From contig NZ_FOTW01000009.1 in NCBI RefSeq assembly GCF_900114705.1, positions 62,001-126,000 on the forward strand: a stretch of DNA of 64,000 bases, in the 5' to 3' direction. The position numbers were made by a program, and so were the translations under genes. The notes beneath the pieces were generated by a model that did no database searches, was not told the DNA's origin, and saw only the letters and a list, made by a program, of their open reading frames with translations. Position 1 is the stretch's first letter, and every line of letters starts with the position of its first letter. Shown here in pieces: positions 26,847-36,077 of this stretch. The DNA comes from Rugamonas rubra (GTDB taxonomy: Bacteria; Pseudomonadota; Gammaproteobacteria; Burkholderiales; Burkholderiaceae_D).

Positions 26847-27011
26847 ATGAAGCGCTGTCTCGTCGTCCACTACTCGCGCAGCGGCCGGACCGCCAAGGCC
26901 GCCACCGCCATCGCCAACGGCTACCATGGCGACCTGGAACAAATCTATTACGCTAGCGGCAACGACTACCGGCCCGGTGTGCCGCGCGCGCTGTGGCAGG
27001 CGCTGGCCTAA
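26847..27011 (+). pseudogene. Truncated flavodoxin-like fragment
   Basis: A 54-codon frame starting MKRCLVVHYSRSGRTAKAA, the FMN-binding beginning of a flavodoxin (phosphate loop SRSGRT). It stops at TAA after LWQALA, whereas flavodoxins need about 150 residues. The frame stays open after the stop for some 30 codons, but flavodoxin similarity is not convincing there. It faces the 3' end of the cohesin gene. I read it as a broken gene. Confidence 0.55.
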
Positions 27012-27085
27012 AGCCGGCCGGCGATCACCGCGATGGGCTCGCCGGGCCGGGCCGCAGCAATGCGGCCTTCGGCGCATCCGCCCCG

Positions 27086-27751
27086 TCAAACCGCGCCGGG
27101 GCGCCACGGCGCCATGATGCGGCGCGGCGCCGCGCCGTGGCCGCGCCGCCGCACCCCGGCCATCGCCGCCAGCCCCAGGGCGAGCGCGGCCAGCGTGCCC
27201 GGCTCGTCGACCTGCAGTATCACCTGCGGGTTGACGTTGGCGAGGCCGAGGATGCGGTCGCCGGCGGCGTCGCCGAGCAAGATGTCGTCGGCGACGATGA
27301 TGGTGTCGGGCGGCACGGGCGGCGGCGGCATCGTCACGTTGAAGGCCAGCGTGCCGAGCAGGAAGGCGTCACCCTGCATGGCGCGCAAGGTGGCGCCGTC
27401 CAACAACGACACCTCGGCCAGGTGCAGCTGGCCGGGCGCCACCAGGTCGACGAACCCCAGCGCCGAGCCGGGGTCGCCCACCACGCCCAGCCCGGAGCCG
27501 AAGGCCGACGGCAAGCCGGCGACGAACTGGAACAGGGTCGGGTCGAACAACAGGTCGAACTGGAAGGCGCCCAGCTCGGTGTTCAGGCCGCCCGAGCGCA
27601 GGCCGTCGATGTTGATGTCGAGCAGCAGCGTGCCGCCCGGCGCGACCTGGAAGCCGCCCCGGGGGTCCAGCGTGATGGACAAGGCCCGCGCCGACGGCAG
27701 CCAGGCCAGGGTCAGCAGCCACAGCATGGCCGCACAGCATATCTTCTTCAT
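27086..27751 (-). CDS. Secreted cohesin-domain protein with PEP-CTERM-like tail
   Basis: 221 residues: signal peptide (MKKICCAAMLWLLTLAWLPSARA), a cohesin-like beta domain (VAPGGTLLLDINIDG, LGAFQFDLLFDPTLFQFV), a Pro-rich spacer and a C-terminal EPGTLAALALGLAAMAGVRRR, a PEP-CTERM-type sorting signal with DEPGT in place of PEP. After the Arg cluster come 17 unusual residues, so the true end may be altered. Cohesins bind dockerins, and the gene upstream in the operon encodes one. An exosortase would anchor it at the cell surface; that enzyme is not in the window. Confidence 0.72.
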   Translation of the reverse strand: MKKICCAAMLWLLTLAWLPSARALSITLDPRGGFQVAPGGTLLLDINIDGLRSGGLNTELGAFQFDLLFDPTLFQFVAGLPSAFGSGLGVVGDPGSALGFVDLVAPGQLHLAEVSLLDGATLRAMQGDAFLLGTLAFNVTMPPPPVPPDTIIVADDILLGDAAGDRILGLANVNPQVILQVDEPGTLAALALGLAAMAGVRRRGHGAAPRRIMAPWRPGAV

Positions 27752-27811
27752 GATCAGCTCTCCCGCGAATTGAGAAAACCGGCCGTCGCCGGCCGGGACA
27801 GGCGCGCCGCC

Positions 27812-29206
27812 TCACCTGGCGCAGCGCGGCTTGCTGCAACCGGCCACCAGTTTGCGCACGTCGAGGATGGTGATGCGGCCGTCGTGGTCGAGGTCGCGCG
27901 GATCGGACGCGCCGCTGGCGGCCGTGTTCAAGCCGGTCAGGATGATGTCGACGTCGGCGCTGTCGACGGCGCCGTCGCCGTTCAGGTCGCCGGCCGGCAT
28001 GCCGGGCATAGTGTAGGTGACGGTCAACTCGGAGAAGTCGACCATCGTGTCGTCGGCGAACACCAGGTCCAGGTGCTGCTGCGCCTGCAACATCGGCAGC
28101 AGGCTGAGCACGCTGTCGGGCGGCCCGAAGACGGTGGCGCCGGGGTTGCTGGCGCGCAGCGGCAGCTTGGCCAGGTTCAGGTTCAGCAGGTAGGTCTGGC
28201 CGAACTGCGGCTCGGTACCCAACAGGTCGAACAGCGCGACCACGTTGCTGGAGGGACCGTTCACCGTCGCCGTGCTGTCGTTGTAGTAGATGATGTCGTT
28301 GCCGACGTTGTCGCCGGTCATCTTGACGCGCGCGACCACGCCGGCCGAGGTGACGATGGCGCCGGCCGGCAGTGTGAAACTGTGCGTCATGCCGACCGGC
28401 GCGTTGGTCGCCGCCACATCCATGTCGATGCCCGGCCCCTCTCCCGTCGAAGCGGCGAACACCGCCAGAATGTCCTGCACATGGGTCGATTTCGGCGCGC
28501 TGTCGACGGCGTCGCCGCCGTGGAAATCGTCGCGGTCGCCGATCAGGCTGGCCGCGCCGGCGAAGGTCGGTCCCAGCACCTGGGTGGGCGGGGCGAAGAT
28601 GTTGTAGGGGTCGAAGAAGACCCAATGGTAGCTGCCGGTGTCGAGCGCGTCGATGAGGATCTCGTTGCTGCCCTCGTGCAGCGCGGGGGTCAGATCCATC
28701 GGCACCACGATGGGCTGGGTGTTGGGCTGCTGATGGTCGCCGAGCCGATAGCTGCCGATCACCGTGCCATTGACCTTCAACGTCATCTCGTCGTCGGCCG
28801 CCACCAGCGCGATCAACTGGCTCAGGCCGCCCGGCGGGATGTCCAGCATGTAGCGGAAGTGGGCGGCGGTGGGCGGACTGCCGGCCCCCGGCGTGCCGGG
28901 GCCGGGCCAGTACCACATCAGGTCGCCGTGCACGCCCAGCGAGTTCAGGCGCGGGTTGGGCATGGTGGTCGGATTCGGGTAAGGCGCGTAGGCGGGAATC
29001 CAGCCGCCGACGCCGTCCGGACTGGCTTGCCAGCCGGTGCCGTCGGCATGGCCGGCGCCGCTGAGCAGCTCGATGTAACGGCCCGACTCGGCCGCCCTGG
29101 CCGTGCCGCCCAGCAGCAGCGCGGACGCCAGCAGCACCAGCAGCGCGCGCCAGCGCCGGCGCGCCGTTCCCCTTAGTCCACAACACGGCTTGTCTAGCAT
29201 CTTCAT
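27812..29206 (-). CDS. Secreted protein with C-terminal dockerin type I repeat
   Basis: 464 residues. After a signal peptide (RRWRALLVLLASALLLGG) comes a beta-rich part with YIELLSGAGHADGTGWQAS. The C-terminus has two EF-hand-like dockerin repeats, DLNGDGAVDSADVDIILTG and DLDHDGRITILDVRKLVAG, which bind calcium. The ATG at 29206 has GGAG upstream. It lies 60 bp before the cohesin gene on the same strand, so the two products could dock to each other outside the cell. The role of the large middle part is unknown. Confidence 0.72.
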   Translation of the reverse strand: MKMLDKPCCGLRGTARRRWRALLVLLASALLLGGTARAAESGRYIELLSGAGHADGTGWQASPDGVGGWIPAYAPYPNPTTMPNPRLNSLGVHGDLMWYWPGPGTPGAGSPPTAAHFRYMLDIPPGGLSQLIALVAADDEMTLKVNGTVIGSYRLGDHQQPNTQPIVVPMDLTPALHEGSNEILIDALDTGSYHWVFFDPYNIFAPPTQVLGPTFAGAASLIGDRDDFHGGDAVDSAPKSTHVQDILAVFAASTGEGPGIDMDVAATNAPVGMTHSFTLPAGAIVTSAGVVARVKMTGDNVGNDIIYYNDSTATVNGPSSNVVALFDLLGTEPQFGQTYLLNLNLAKLPLRASNPGATVFGPPDSVLSLLPMLQAQQHLDLVFADDTMVDFSELTVTYTMPGMPAGDLNGDGAVDSADVDIILTGLNTAASGASDPRDLDHDGRITILDVRKLVAGCSKPRCAR

Positions 29207-29587
29207 GGTCTTGTCTCCTCGTGGTTCGAAATGCCGGTGGAAAAACACCGGAACGCCGCAAGCACCGGCCGCGGTGGTGGCGCGGCCGGGCCTTGCGCGA
29301 AGAGACAAGCAAAATCGACGCCACCGCCGGCAAGCTCTTGAAGACTATGGGGATTGCGGCGGGAGGCGGACGCGGCGCGGCGCGACTGGCAGTTTTTCCG
29401 ACAAGCTGATCGGGAACGCGGCCCCCCACACGGTTACGCACACAAACTGTGGATAAGCTTGTTAACAAGGCCGCGCCCTTGGCGCTAAGCCCTTGTTTAG
29501 GAAGGGGAAAGCAGCGCTGCGCGTTTTTACCGCAGCGCTGCCGCCGGCGTGTGCAGCGGGGCCGCCACGGACGGCGCCGCCGGGCCG
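29207..29587. other. Intergenic region with a DnaA-box match
   Basis: No gene is supported here. It includes the dockerin gene's 5' region, the hairpin listed separately at 29511-29541 and one exact DnaA-box match, TGTGGATAA (29449-29457), followed by TTGTTAACAA. A single box without an AT-rich unwinding element or replication gene is not an origin. Confidence 0.5.
29511..29541 (-). terminator. Hairpin after the PEP-mutase-like gene
   Basis: GCAGCGCTGCG (29511-29521) and CGCAGCGCTGC (29531-29541) form a perfect 11-bp stem with a 9-base loop, 46 bp downstream of the minus-strand gene at 29588. Only TTTCCCCTT follows in the transcript, so termination may be partial. Confidence 0.55.
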
Positions 29588-30403
29588 CTACGGCCGGGCC
29601 AGAATGGTGTTGATATCGCCCGAGCTCAGCGCGGTCTGCGCGTAGTCGAAGCTGCCGCGCTCCAGCATTTCGCGCCCGGCCCGCGTCAGCGCGTCGTAGG
29701 CGGCCTTGGCCAGCGAGCCGCCGACGCTGACCCGGCGCACGCCGAGCTCCTCGAGCTGGCGCAGCGTCAGCTGCATGTTCGGCAGCCCCATCATCACGTT
29801 CAAGGGCCGCTGCAGCGCGGCGGCGACGGCGCGGATGTCGGCCGCCTTGCTCAGGCCGGGCGCGAACAGCACGTCGGCGCCGGCCTCCTGGTAGGCCTGC
29901 AGCCGGCGGATGGTGTCGTCCAGGTCCGGCTTGCCGTACAGGTAGTTCTCGGCGCGCGCCGTCAGCGTGAACGGGAAGTCCAGCGCGCGGGCCGCCTGCG
30001 CGGCGGCGTGGATGCGCTCGACGGCCAGGCCGATGTCGAGGATCGCCGCGCCGTCGCCGCCGACGTCCTCGATCGAGGCGCCGACCACGCCGCAGGCCGC
30101 CGCCTCGGCGACGCAGCCGTGCACGACGTCGGGCGCGTCGCCGTAGCCGTTCTGCAGGTCGGCGCTGACCGGCAGCGTGGTCGCCGCGCACAACTCGCGC
30201 AGGTAGGCCATCATCGCCGGGCGCGCCACGCTCATGTCGGCGCCGCCGCGCGACCAGGCCAGGCCGGCGCTACTGGTGGCCAACGCCTGAAAGCCCATCG
30301 CCTCCAACAAACGGGCCGAGCCCAGGTCCCAAGGATTGGGGGTGATGAAACACTGCTGGTGCAGCGCGACGAAACGCGCGGCTTTTTCTGTTTGAGTAGA
30401 CAT
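29588..30403 (-). CDS. Isocitrate lyase/phosphoenolpyruvate mutase family protein
   Basis: 271 residues of the PEP mutase/ICL barrel superfamily: SADLQNGYGDAPD holds the metal-binding Asp; SIEDVGGDG and FTLTARAENYLYG follow the family pattern. These enzymes make or break C-C or P-C bonds of 2-oxoacids; this branch is a common uncharacterised one. Start at ATG 30403. It lies between two surface-protein genes without obvious functional link. Confidence 0.8.
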   Translation of the reverse strand: MSTQTEKAARFVALHQQCFITPNPWDLGSARLLEAMGFQALATSSAGLAWSRGGADMSVARPAMMAYLRELCAATTLPVSADLQNGYGDAPDVVHGCVAEAAACGVVGASIEDVGGDGAAILDIGLAVERIHAAAQAARALDFPFTLTARAENYLYGKPDLDDTIRRLQAYQEAGADVLFAPGLSKAADIRAVAAALQRPLNVMMGLPNMQLTLRQLEELGVRRVSVGGSLAKAAYDALTRAGREMLERGSFDYAQTALSSGDINTILARP

Positions 30404-30456
30404 GGGCGATCGAAATGGCTGGAGGTGGATGGGAATTGGCGGACCGACCGTCCGCC

Positions 30457-31227
30457 TCAGGCGCGCGCGGCGCCGGCGCGGCGCCGCGCCAGCACGCCCA
30501 GCAGACCCAGGCCGGCCAGCAGCATCGCATAGCTTTCCGGCTCGGGCACCGGCGGCGTCGGGCCGGGGCCGGGGCCGGGTATCGACGGGGTCAGGCTGTC
30601 GATCTTCATCCCCACGTACAGGCTGTCGTCGCGCGAGGCGTAGGTGAAGCTGTTGTAGACACCCATGATGGAGTAGTCCGAGGCCTTGATCTCGCCCGGC
30701 AAGGCGATCGAGTTGAAGGCGATATGCCGCATGTCGATGAAGTCGATGCCCACCTCCTGCCCCAGGCCCGACTGTCCGTCGCGCGTCAGCGCGACGATGT
30801 GCACCACGTCGACATGCGGGTTGTTGATGACCGACACCACCGGCGTGTCGACCGACTTGAAGCGCACGCCGCCGTTGCCGATCGAGTAGTCGACGCCGGC
30901 CATGGTGTTGGCGTAGCCGGGGCCGCCGTACAGGGCCGACTCGGCGCCGGGCTGGGCCGGCGGCGCGCCGAGAAACTGGCCCAGCTCGGTATCGTAGAAG
31001 AAGTGGCCGCGCACCTGGTCGCCCTTGCTGACCAGGGCGCCGGCGTAGTCGGACGAGCCGAGCGAGACGCCGGGGCCGGGGCCGCTCGGCGAGGTGTGGG
31101 CGTAGTAGGTCAGTTCGCTGACGGTCGCGCTGAAATCGTAGGCGACGATGCTGGCGTGGGCGCACGGCGCGCTGAGCAGCAACAGCGCGGCGGCGCCGGC
31201 GGACGGGAGGGAGGCAAGCAGGTGCAT
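30457..31227 (-). CDS. PEP-CTERM-sorted secreted protein
   Basis: 256 residues with a signal peptide (ASLPSAGAAALLLLSAPCAHA) and the full PEP-CTERM motif at the end: VPEPESYAMLLAGLGLLGV followed by ARRRAG. An exosortase (EpsH) would cut and anchor it. The middle part has no recognised domain but contains repeated YYAHTS and GYANTM-like stretches. A Pro/Gly linker (PGPGPGPTPP) precedes the sorting signal. Confidence 0.8.
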   Translation of the reverse strand: MHLLASLPSAGAAALLLLSAPCAHASIVAYDFSATVSELTYYAHTSPSGPGPGVSLGSSDYAGALVSKGDQVRGHFFYDTELGQFLGAPPAQPGAESALYGGPGYANTMAGVDYSIGNGGVRFKSVDTPVVSVINNPHVDVVHIVALTRDGQSGLGQEVGIDFIDMRHIAFNSIALPGEIKASDYSIMGVYNSFTYASRDDSLYVGMKIDSLTPSIPGPGPGPTPPVPEPESYAMLLAGLGLLGVLARRRAGAARA

Positions 31228-31421
31228 GGGAGGCCTCGTGGGATGGGATTGAATAAGATATCGGCGCGGAACAATGACAAAACATCATTTTCACATCGAT
31301 AACATTATAAAACAGTCAGCATGCACCGCGTCAATTGTGCGCCGCCAATTCCCCGCCGCCCCGCCCCGTCTCGCGCGACATAGTTGCGCAATACCCACAG
31401 GCGCCACAGGCGGCCCCGGCG

Positions 31422-32993
31422 CTAGCCGGTCCGCGCCACCGCCCCGCCGCAGGCGCAGACCCGGTTGCGCCCCTCCTCCTTGGCCCGGTACATGGCCCGG
31501 TCGGCCGCCTCGATCAATTCCAGCGGGCACCTGTCGCGCGTCACCGGATCGAAGGCCTCGACGCCGGCACTGACGGTGACGACGCCGCCGGCGTTGCCGG
31601 CGTGGCTCAGCCGCAGCCCCTCGACCGCCCCGCGGACCTTCTCCGCGACGAGCAGCGCGCCCTGCATGTCCGTGCCCGGCAGCAGCAGCACCATCTCCTC
31701 GCCGCCGTAGCGCGCCACCACATCGCCGGGCCGCCGCGGCCCCTTGCCGACCGCCCTGCCGATCGCCCGCAAACACTCGTCGCCGGCCGCGTGGCCATAG
31801 CTGTCGTTGTACAGCTTGAAGTGGTCGACGTCGATCATGACCAGGGCCAGCGCGCCGCCCTCGCGGCTGGCGCGGCTGAACTCCTCGCTCAAGGCGGCGT
31901 CGAAGCGGCGCCGGTTCGCCAGCCCGGTCAGGCCGTCCTGCATGGCCATCTCCTCCAGGGTATGGTTGAGCTTTTCCAGCGAGTGGCGCGCCAGCAACAG
32001 CTCCGCCTCGGCCTCGATGCGCAGGCGGATCTGCTTGAGCAGGCGGCCGCCCAGCCATCCCAGGCCCAGCAGTAGAACGCCGACCACGGCGCCGCGCAGA
32101 TAGGCATCGGCGCGCCACTCGGCCAGCACCTCGTCCTGCGCCAGCGCGGCCGAGACGACCAGCGGATACTGCTGCATGCGCCGGTAGCTGTTGATGCGCG
32201 TCACGCCGTCCTGCCCCGAGGTCAGCACGATGGTGTCGTTGGCCGCCTTGGGCAGGTAGTGGCTGAACAGCGGCAGTTTGGAAATGTCGCGCCCCAGCGC
32301 CATTTCCTCGAACGGCCGGCGCATCAGCACGACGCCGGTGTCCGAGGCGACGAAGATGGCGCCGGCGCGGCCGATGTCGAAGCGCTGGTAGAACTGGAGA
32401 AAGTACTGCATGTCTATCGCCGCCAGCACCACGCCGGCGAAACCGCCGTCGGCCCGGTTCAGCCGGCGCGACACCGTGACCACCCATTTGCCGCTGGCCT
32501 TGCTGCGTATCGGCGGGCCGATGTGGGCGCCGCGGTCGGCGTGGTCGCGGTGGTAGCGGAAGTATTCCCGCGCCGAGCTGTCCTGGTTCGCCAACGGCGT
32601 CGGCTGCAAATTGAGCCGCCAACGCCCGGCCGCGTCGAATATGAAAATATCCTGAAGCTGCGGCAGCTCGCCGGTGCGCAACACCAAAAAGTCGCGCAGG
32701 TGGGCCAGCTCCACGTCGCTCGCGTCACCATGCTCCATGCGGTCGACCAGGCCGACCAGGACCGTGTCGGCCTCCTTCAGCGTGTCGTAGGCGTGCTGGG
32801 CGACGGCGTTGGCCAGGTTGGCGCTGGCCCGCTCCGCCTGGCGCAGTTGCACGGCGCGGCTGTGCATGGTTTGCCACACTTGGACGGCCACCAGGGACAG
32901 GCACACCAAAACGATAAAGCTGCAGGCGAGCAGCATGACGGGACGCCGGAGCAGTCCACGCAGCGGGGCCGACTCAAGGGAAGGGTGATTCAT
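31422..32993 (-). CDS. Membrane-bound diguanylate cyclase with periplasmic sensor
   Basis: 523 residues. A transmembrane helix near residues 17-37, a periplasmic Cache-like sensor (about 45-290) and a second helix near 300 are followed by a GGDEF domain (about 350-515) that makes cyclic-di-GMP. The active-site motif is YGGEEM (GGEEF type with Met). The start is ATG 32993. It stands alone between a PEP-CTERM gene and an ABC operon. Confidence 0.87.
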   Translation of the reverse strand: MNHPSLESAPLRGLLRRPVMLLACSFIVLVCLSLVAVQVWQTMHSRAVQLRQAERASANLANAVAQHAYDTLKEADTVLVGLVDRMEHGDASDVELAHLRDFLVLRTGELPQLQDIFIFDAAGRWRLNLQPTPLANQDSSAREYFRYHRDHADRGAHIGPPIRSKASGKWVVTVSRRLNRADGGFAGVVLAAIDMQYFLQFYQRFDIGRAGAIFVASDTGVVLMRRPFEEMALGRDISKLPLFSHYLPKAANDTIVLTSGQDGVTRINSYRRMQQYPLVVSAALAQDEVLAEWRADAYLRGAVVGVLLLGLGWLGGRLLKQIRLRIEAEAELLLARHSLEKLNHTLEEMAMQDGLTGLANRRRFDAALSEEFSRASREGGALALVMIDVDHFKLYNDSYGHAAGDECLRAIGRAVGKGPRRPGDVVARYGGEEMVLLLPGTDMQGALLVAEKVRGAVEGLRLSHAGNAGGVVTVSAGVEAFDPVTRDRCPLELIEAADRAMYRAKEEGRNRVCACGGAVARTG

Positions 32994-33162
32994 TTGACGT
33001 CTTTCGAAACCGGATTGCGATCACGTCCCGGCGGCGGGGCCACAGGCTGGCCGGGCGGGACGGCGGCGGGGACGGCGGCGCCCTCCCCCCCTCCGCCAAG
33101 TATGCGCTGTTTCCGGCGGACAAGTCTCGCGATTTTTCACCCGGCGCTGCGGGCCACCGGAC

Positions 33163-33933
33163 TCAGCCGCCCGACGGCGTGTGCAGCCAGCGGGCGTGGG
33201 CGGCGCGCGCCAGGTAGTCGAGCGCGAAGCCGAGCACGCCGATCAGCACGATGGCCGCCATCAGCTCGGAATAGGCCAGGCGGTCGCGCGCATCGAGGAT
33301 GAAGTAGCCGAGCCCGGCCGAGACGCCCAGCATCTCGGCCGGCACCAGCACGATCCAGATGATGCCGATGGCCAGCCGCACGCCGGTCAGCACCTCGGCG
33401 GTGATGCCGGGCAGGATCACGTGGACGATGGTTTCGCGCCGCGTCGCCGACAGGCTGCGCGCCAGCAGCAGCCAGTTCGGGTCGAGCCGGGCGACGCCGG
33501 CGGCGGTGTTGAGCAGGATCGGCCAGACGGCGGCGAAGGCCAGCAGGAAGTAGACCGGCGCGTCGCCGACGCCCAGGGTCATCACCGCCAGCGGCATCCA
33601 CGACAGCGGCGAGACCATGCGCAGCAGCTGGAACAGCGGCATGGCGGCGGCGGCGAAGCGCTTCGAGCTGCCCACCAGCACGCCGAGCGGCACGCCGAGC
33701 AGCATCGCCACGGCCAGGCCGACGCCGACCCGGCGCAGGCTCAGGCCGACATCGCGCCAGATGTCCGGCCCCTGCAGCAGGCGCAGCAGCGCCTCGGCCG
33801 CGTCCAGCGGCGCGAAGGCGGCGGCGATCGGCGTGTCGCGCTGCAGCGCGGCGACGCCGAACTGCCACAACAGCAGCGCCACGCCGAAGCCGAGCAAGGG
33901 CAGCGCCAGGCGCAGTTTCAAGCTGACCGTCAT
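33163..33933 (-). CDS. ABC transporter permease (SsuC/TauC-like)
   Basis: 256 residues, about six membrane helices; the cytoplasmic loop ETIVHVILPGITAEVLTG is the EAA-type motif. It is the last gene of the operon, three bases after the binding-protein stop. It differs clearly from the permease at 18.1 kb, so the two importers are not recent copies. Confidence 0.87.
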   Translation of the reverse strand: MTVSLKLRLALPLLGFGVALLLWQFGVAALQRDTPIAAAFAPLDAAEALLRLLQGPDIWRDVGLSLRRVGVGLAVAMLLGVPLGVLVGSSKRFAAAAMPLFQLLRMVSPLSWMPLAVMTLGVGDAPVYFLLAFAAVWPILLNTAAGVARLDPNWLLLARSLSATRRETIVHVILPGITAEVLTGVRLAIGIIWIVLVPAEMLGVSAGLGYFILDARDRLAYSELMAAIVLIGVLGFALDYLARAAHARWLHTPSGG

Positions 33934-33936
33934 CGA

Positions 33937-35181
33937 CTAGACCGCCACGGTTTCGCTGCGCAGCAGCTTGGCCGGCAGGCCGAACACGGCCGGGCCGCCG
34001 ACCGCGTCGATGGCCTTGCGCACGAAGCGGTCGTCGACCAGGTCGCGCGCGACGAAGGCCGGGTCGAGCTTTTGCAGGAAGCCGGTGTCGCCCTCCAACC
34101 GGGTGGTCTGCAGCGCCCGCACCATCTGCTCGGTGTAGGACGGGAAGGGGTAGGGCTGGAAGTCGATGCGGCGCTGGCCCCACTCCTTGTGGGCGACGAT
34201 GCCACGCTGCTCGTAGGCGCTGAAGTCGCTCACCGCCAGCACCTTCGACAGCACCTGCAGGTTGTGCGGCGTGTAGCGGTGCGGGTCGCCGCTCGACAGC
34301 AGGCGCGCCGTGTCGATCTGGTTGGAGCGGGTCCACAGCTGCGCCTTGACGATGGCGGTGGTGACGCGCTGCGCCCATTCCGGCCGGGTGTTGATGTCGC
34401 GCTCGGACAGGAAGGTGACGCAGCAGGCGTGGTTCTTCCAGGCGTCGCCGGAGAAGCGCAGCACCTGGCCCACGCCGGCCGTCTCGGCCAGGGCGTTGAA
34501 CGGCTCGGCGACGATGAAGCCGGCGATCGACTTGCTGGCCAGCGCCGAGACCATCTCGGCCGGCGCCAGCACCACCAGGTTGACCTCCTTGGCGCCGATG
34601 CTGCCCTCGCGGCCCTTGCTGACCACGCTCAGGCCGTTCTTGGCCAGGATCTGCTGCAGCAGCACGTTGTGGATCGAGTACCAGAACGGGATGGCGACGG
34701 TGCGCCCGCCCAGGTCCTGCACGCGGTTGATGTCCTTGGCCACGGTCAGCGCCGAACCGTTGATGTGGTTCCAGGCCACCACCTTGGCCGGGAACTTGGC
34801 GCCGTAGCGCACCGAGATGGTGGCCGGCGACAGCAGGTGGATCACGTTCACCTGGCCGGAGACGAAGGCCTCGATGATCTGCGCCCAGCTGCGGAACAGG
34901 CGCGGCGTCTCGGTCTGCAGGCCCTCGGCCTCGAACAGCTTGCGGGCGTGCGCCACCAGCAGCGGGGTGGCGTCGGTGATCGGCAGGTAGCCGATCTTGA
35001 CCGGCTGGTCGTCGCCCTTGGGACCCTGCTGCGCCATGGCGTCGCCGGCGAACAGCAGCGGCGAGGCCGCGCCGGCCGCCGTCAGCGCGGACATGCGCAG
35101 GAAGTCGCGCCGCGTCATGCCGCAGTCGCAGTCGGACGAGGCGCAGACGTGGTAGGGATTGCGGGCGGTGGTGTCGGTCAT
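33937..35181 (-). CDS. ABC transporter substrate-binding protein with Tat signal
   Basis: 414 residues. A long N-terminus (CASSDCDCGM) precedes the twin-arginine motif MTRRDFLRMSALTAAGAAS, so export is by Tat, often a sign of a cofactor or early folding. The mature part begins VKIGYLPITDATPLLVAHA, typical of NrtA/CmpA/SsuA binding proteins. Start at ATG 35181; longer frames lack support. The substrate is unknown. Confidence 0.86.
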   Translation of the reverse strand: MTDTTARNPYHVCASSDCDCGMTRRDFLRMSALTAAGAASPLLFAGDAMAQQGPKGDDQPVKIGYLPITDATPLLVAHARKLFEAEGLQTETPRLFRSWAQIIEAFVSGQVNVIHLLSPATISVRYGAKFPAKVVAWNHINGSALTVAKDINRVQDLGGRTVAIPFWYSIHNVLLQQILAKNGLSVVSKGREGSIGAKEVNLVVLAPAEMVSALASKSIAGFIVAEPFNALAETAGVGQVLRFSGDAWKNHACCVTFLSERDINTRPEWAQRVTTAIVKAQLWTRSNQIDTARLLSSGDPHRYTPHNLQVLSKVLAVSDFSAYEQRGIVAHKEWGQRRIDFQPYPFPSYTEQMVRALQTTRLEGDTGFLQKLDPAFVARDLVDDRFVRKAIDAVGGPAVFGLPAKLLRSETVAV

Positions 35182-35213
35182 GGTGTACTTTCTCAAAATT
35201 GGAATCGGGTGCT

Positions 35214-36077
35214 TCAGGCGCCGGCGCGCTCGTCGAGCAGCGCCGCCAGGATCTCCAGCCGCAGCGCGCCGATGGCGGCGGCGTGGGCCAGGCGCGGATG
35301 CGGCAGGTCGACCTGCCATTCGCGCACGATGCGGCCGGGCTGGCCGCCCATCAGCACGATGCGGTCGGCCACCAAAATGGCCTCGTCGATGTCGTGGGTG
35401 ACCAGCAGCACCGCGCTGTGCCACTGGTGCACCACCTCGACCAGCAGGGTCTGCATTTCGGCGCGGGTGATGGCGTCGAGCGCGGAGAACGGCTCGTCGG
35501 CGAACAGCAGCTCGGGCTGGCGCGCCAGCGCGCGGGCCAGCGCGACGCGCTGCGCCATGCCGCCCGACAGCGCCGCCGGATAGCGCCGCTCGCTGCCGGC
35601 CAGGCCGACGGCGGCGATGGCCTGCTGCACGCGCTCGGCGTGCGCGGCGCGCGCGATGGCCGGCTGGCGCGCGAAGTCCAGGCCGAAGCCGACGTTGCCG
35701 GCCACGGTCAGCCAGGGCAGCAGGCTGGCCTGCTGGAACACCAGCGCGCTGCGCGGGCTCGGCTCGCGCAGCGGCGCGCCGAGGAAGCTGATGGCGCCGG
35801 AGGACGGCGCCTGCAGGCCGGCCAGCACGCGCAGCAGGGTCGACTTGCCGCAGCCGCTGCCGCCCAACAGGCAGACGATCTCGCGCGGCCGGATCGACAG
35901 CGAGATGTCCTCGAAGGTCGGCGCGCGGCCCGGGTAGGCGAAGCGCAGCGCCTCGGCGCGCAGGGCGCAGTCGCCGGGCTGTTCGCCGAGGTTTTCGCCG
36001 AGGCTCTTGCCGGACCTGCCGCCGCCGCCCGGCTGCGCACCGTCCGGCCGCGTGCCGCTCAAAGTCGCCTCGCTCAT
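35214..36077 (-). CDS. ABC transporter ATPase
   Basis: 287 residues with Walker A GGSGCGKST, signature LSGGMAQR, Walker B LLFADEPFSALD and THDIDEA. An N-terminal extension of some 35 Gly/Asp-rich residues is unusual for the family. The ATG at 36077 overlaps the stop of the acyl-CoA dehydrogenase-like gene (ATGA). Confidence 0.88.
   Translation of the reverse strand: MSEATLSGTRPDGAQPGGGGRSGKSLGENLGEQPGDCALRAEALRFAYPGRAPTFEDISLSIRPREIVCLLGGSGCGKSTLLRVLAGLQAPSSGAISFLGAPLREPSPRSALVFQQASLLPWLTVAGNVGFGLDFARQPAIARAAHAERVQQAIAAVGLAGSERRYPAALSGGMAQRVALARALARQPELLFADEPFSALDAITRAEMQTLLVEVVHQWHSAVLLVTHDIDEAILVADRIVLMGGQPGRIVREWQVDLPHPRLAHAAAIGALRLEILAALLDERAGA

Noticed and set aside
29449-29457. Exact DnaA box TGTGGATAA, possible origin
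   Set aside because: Single box, no AT-rich unwinding element and no dnaA, dnaN, parA or gyrB near it.
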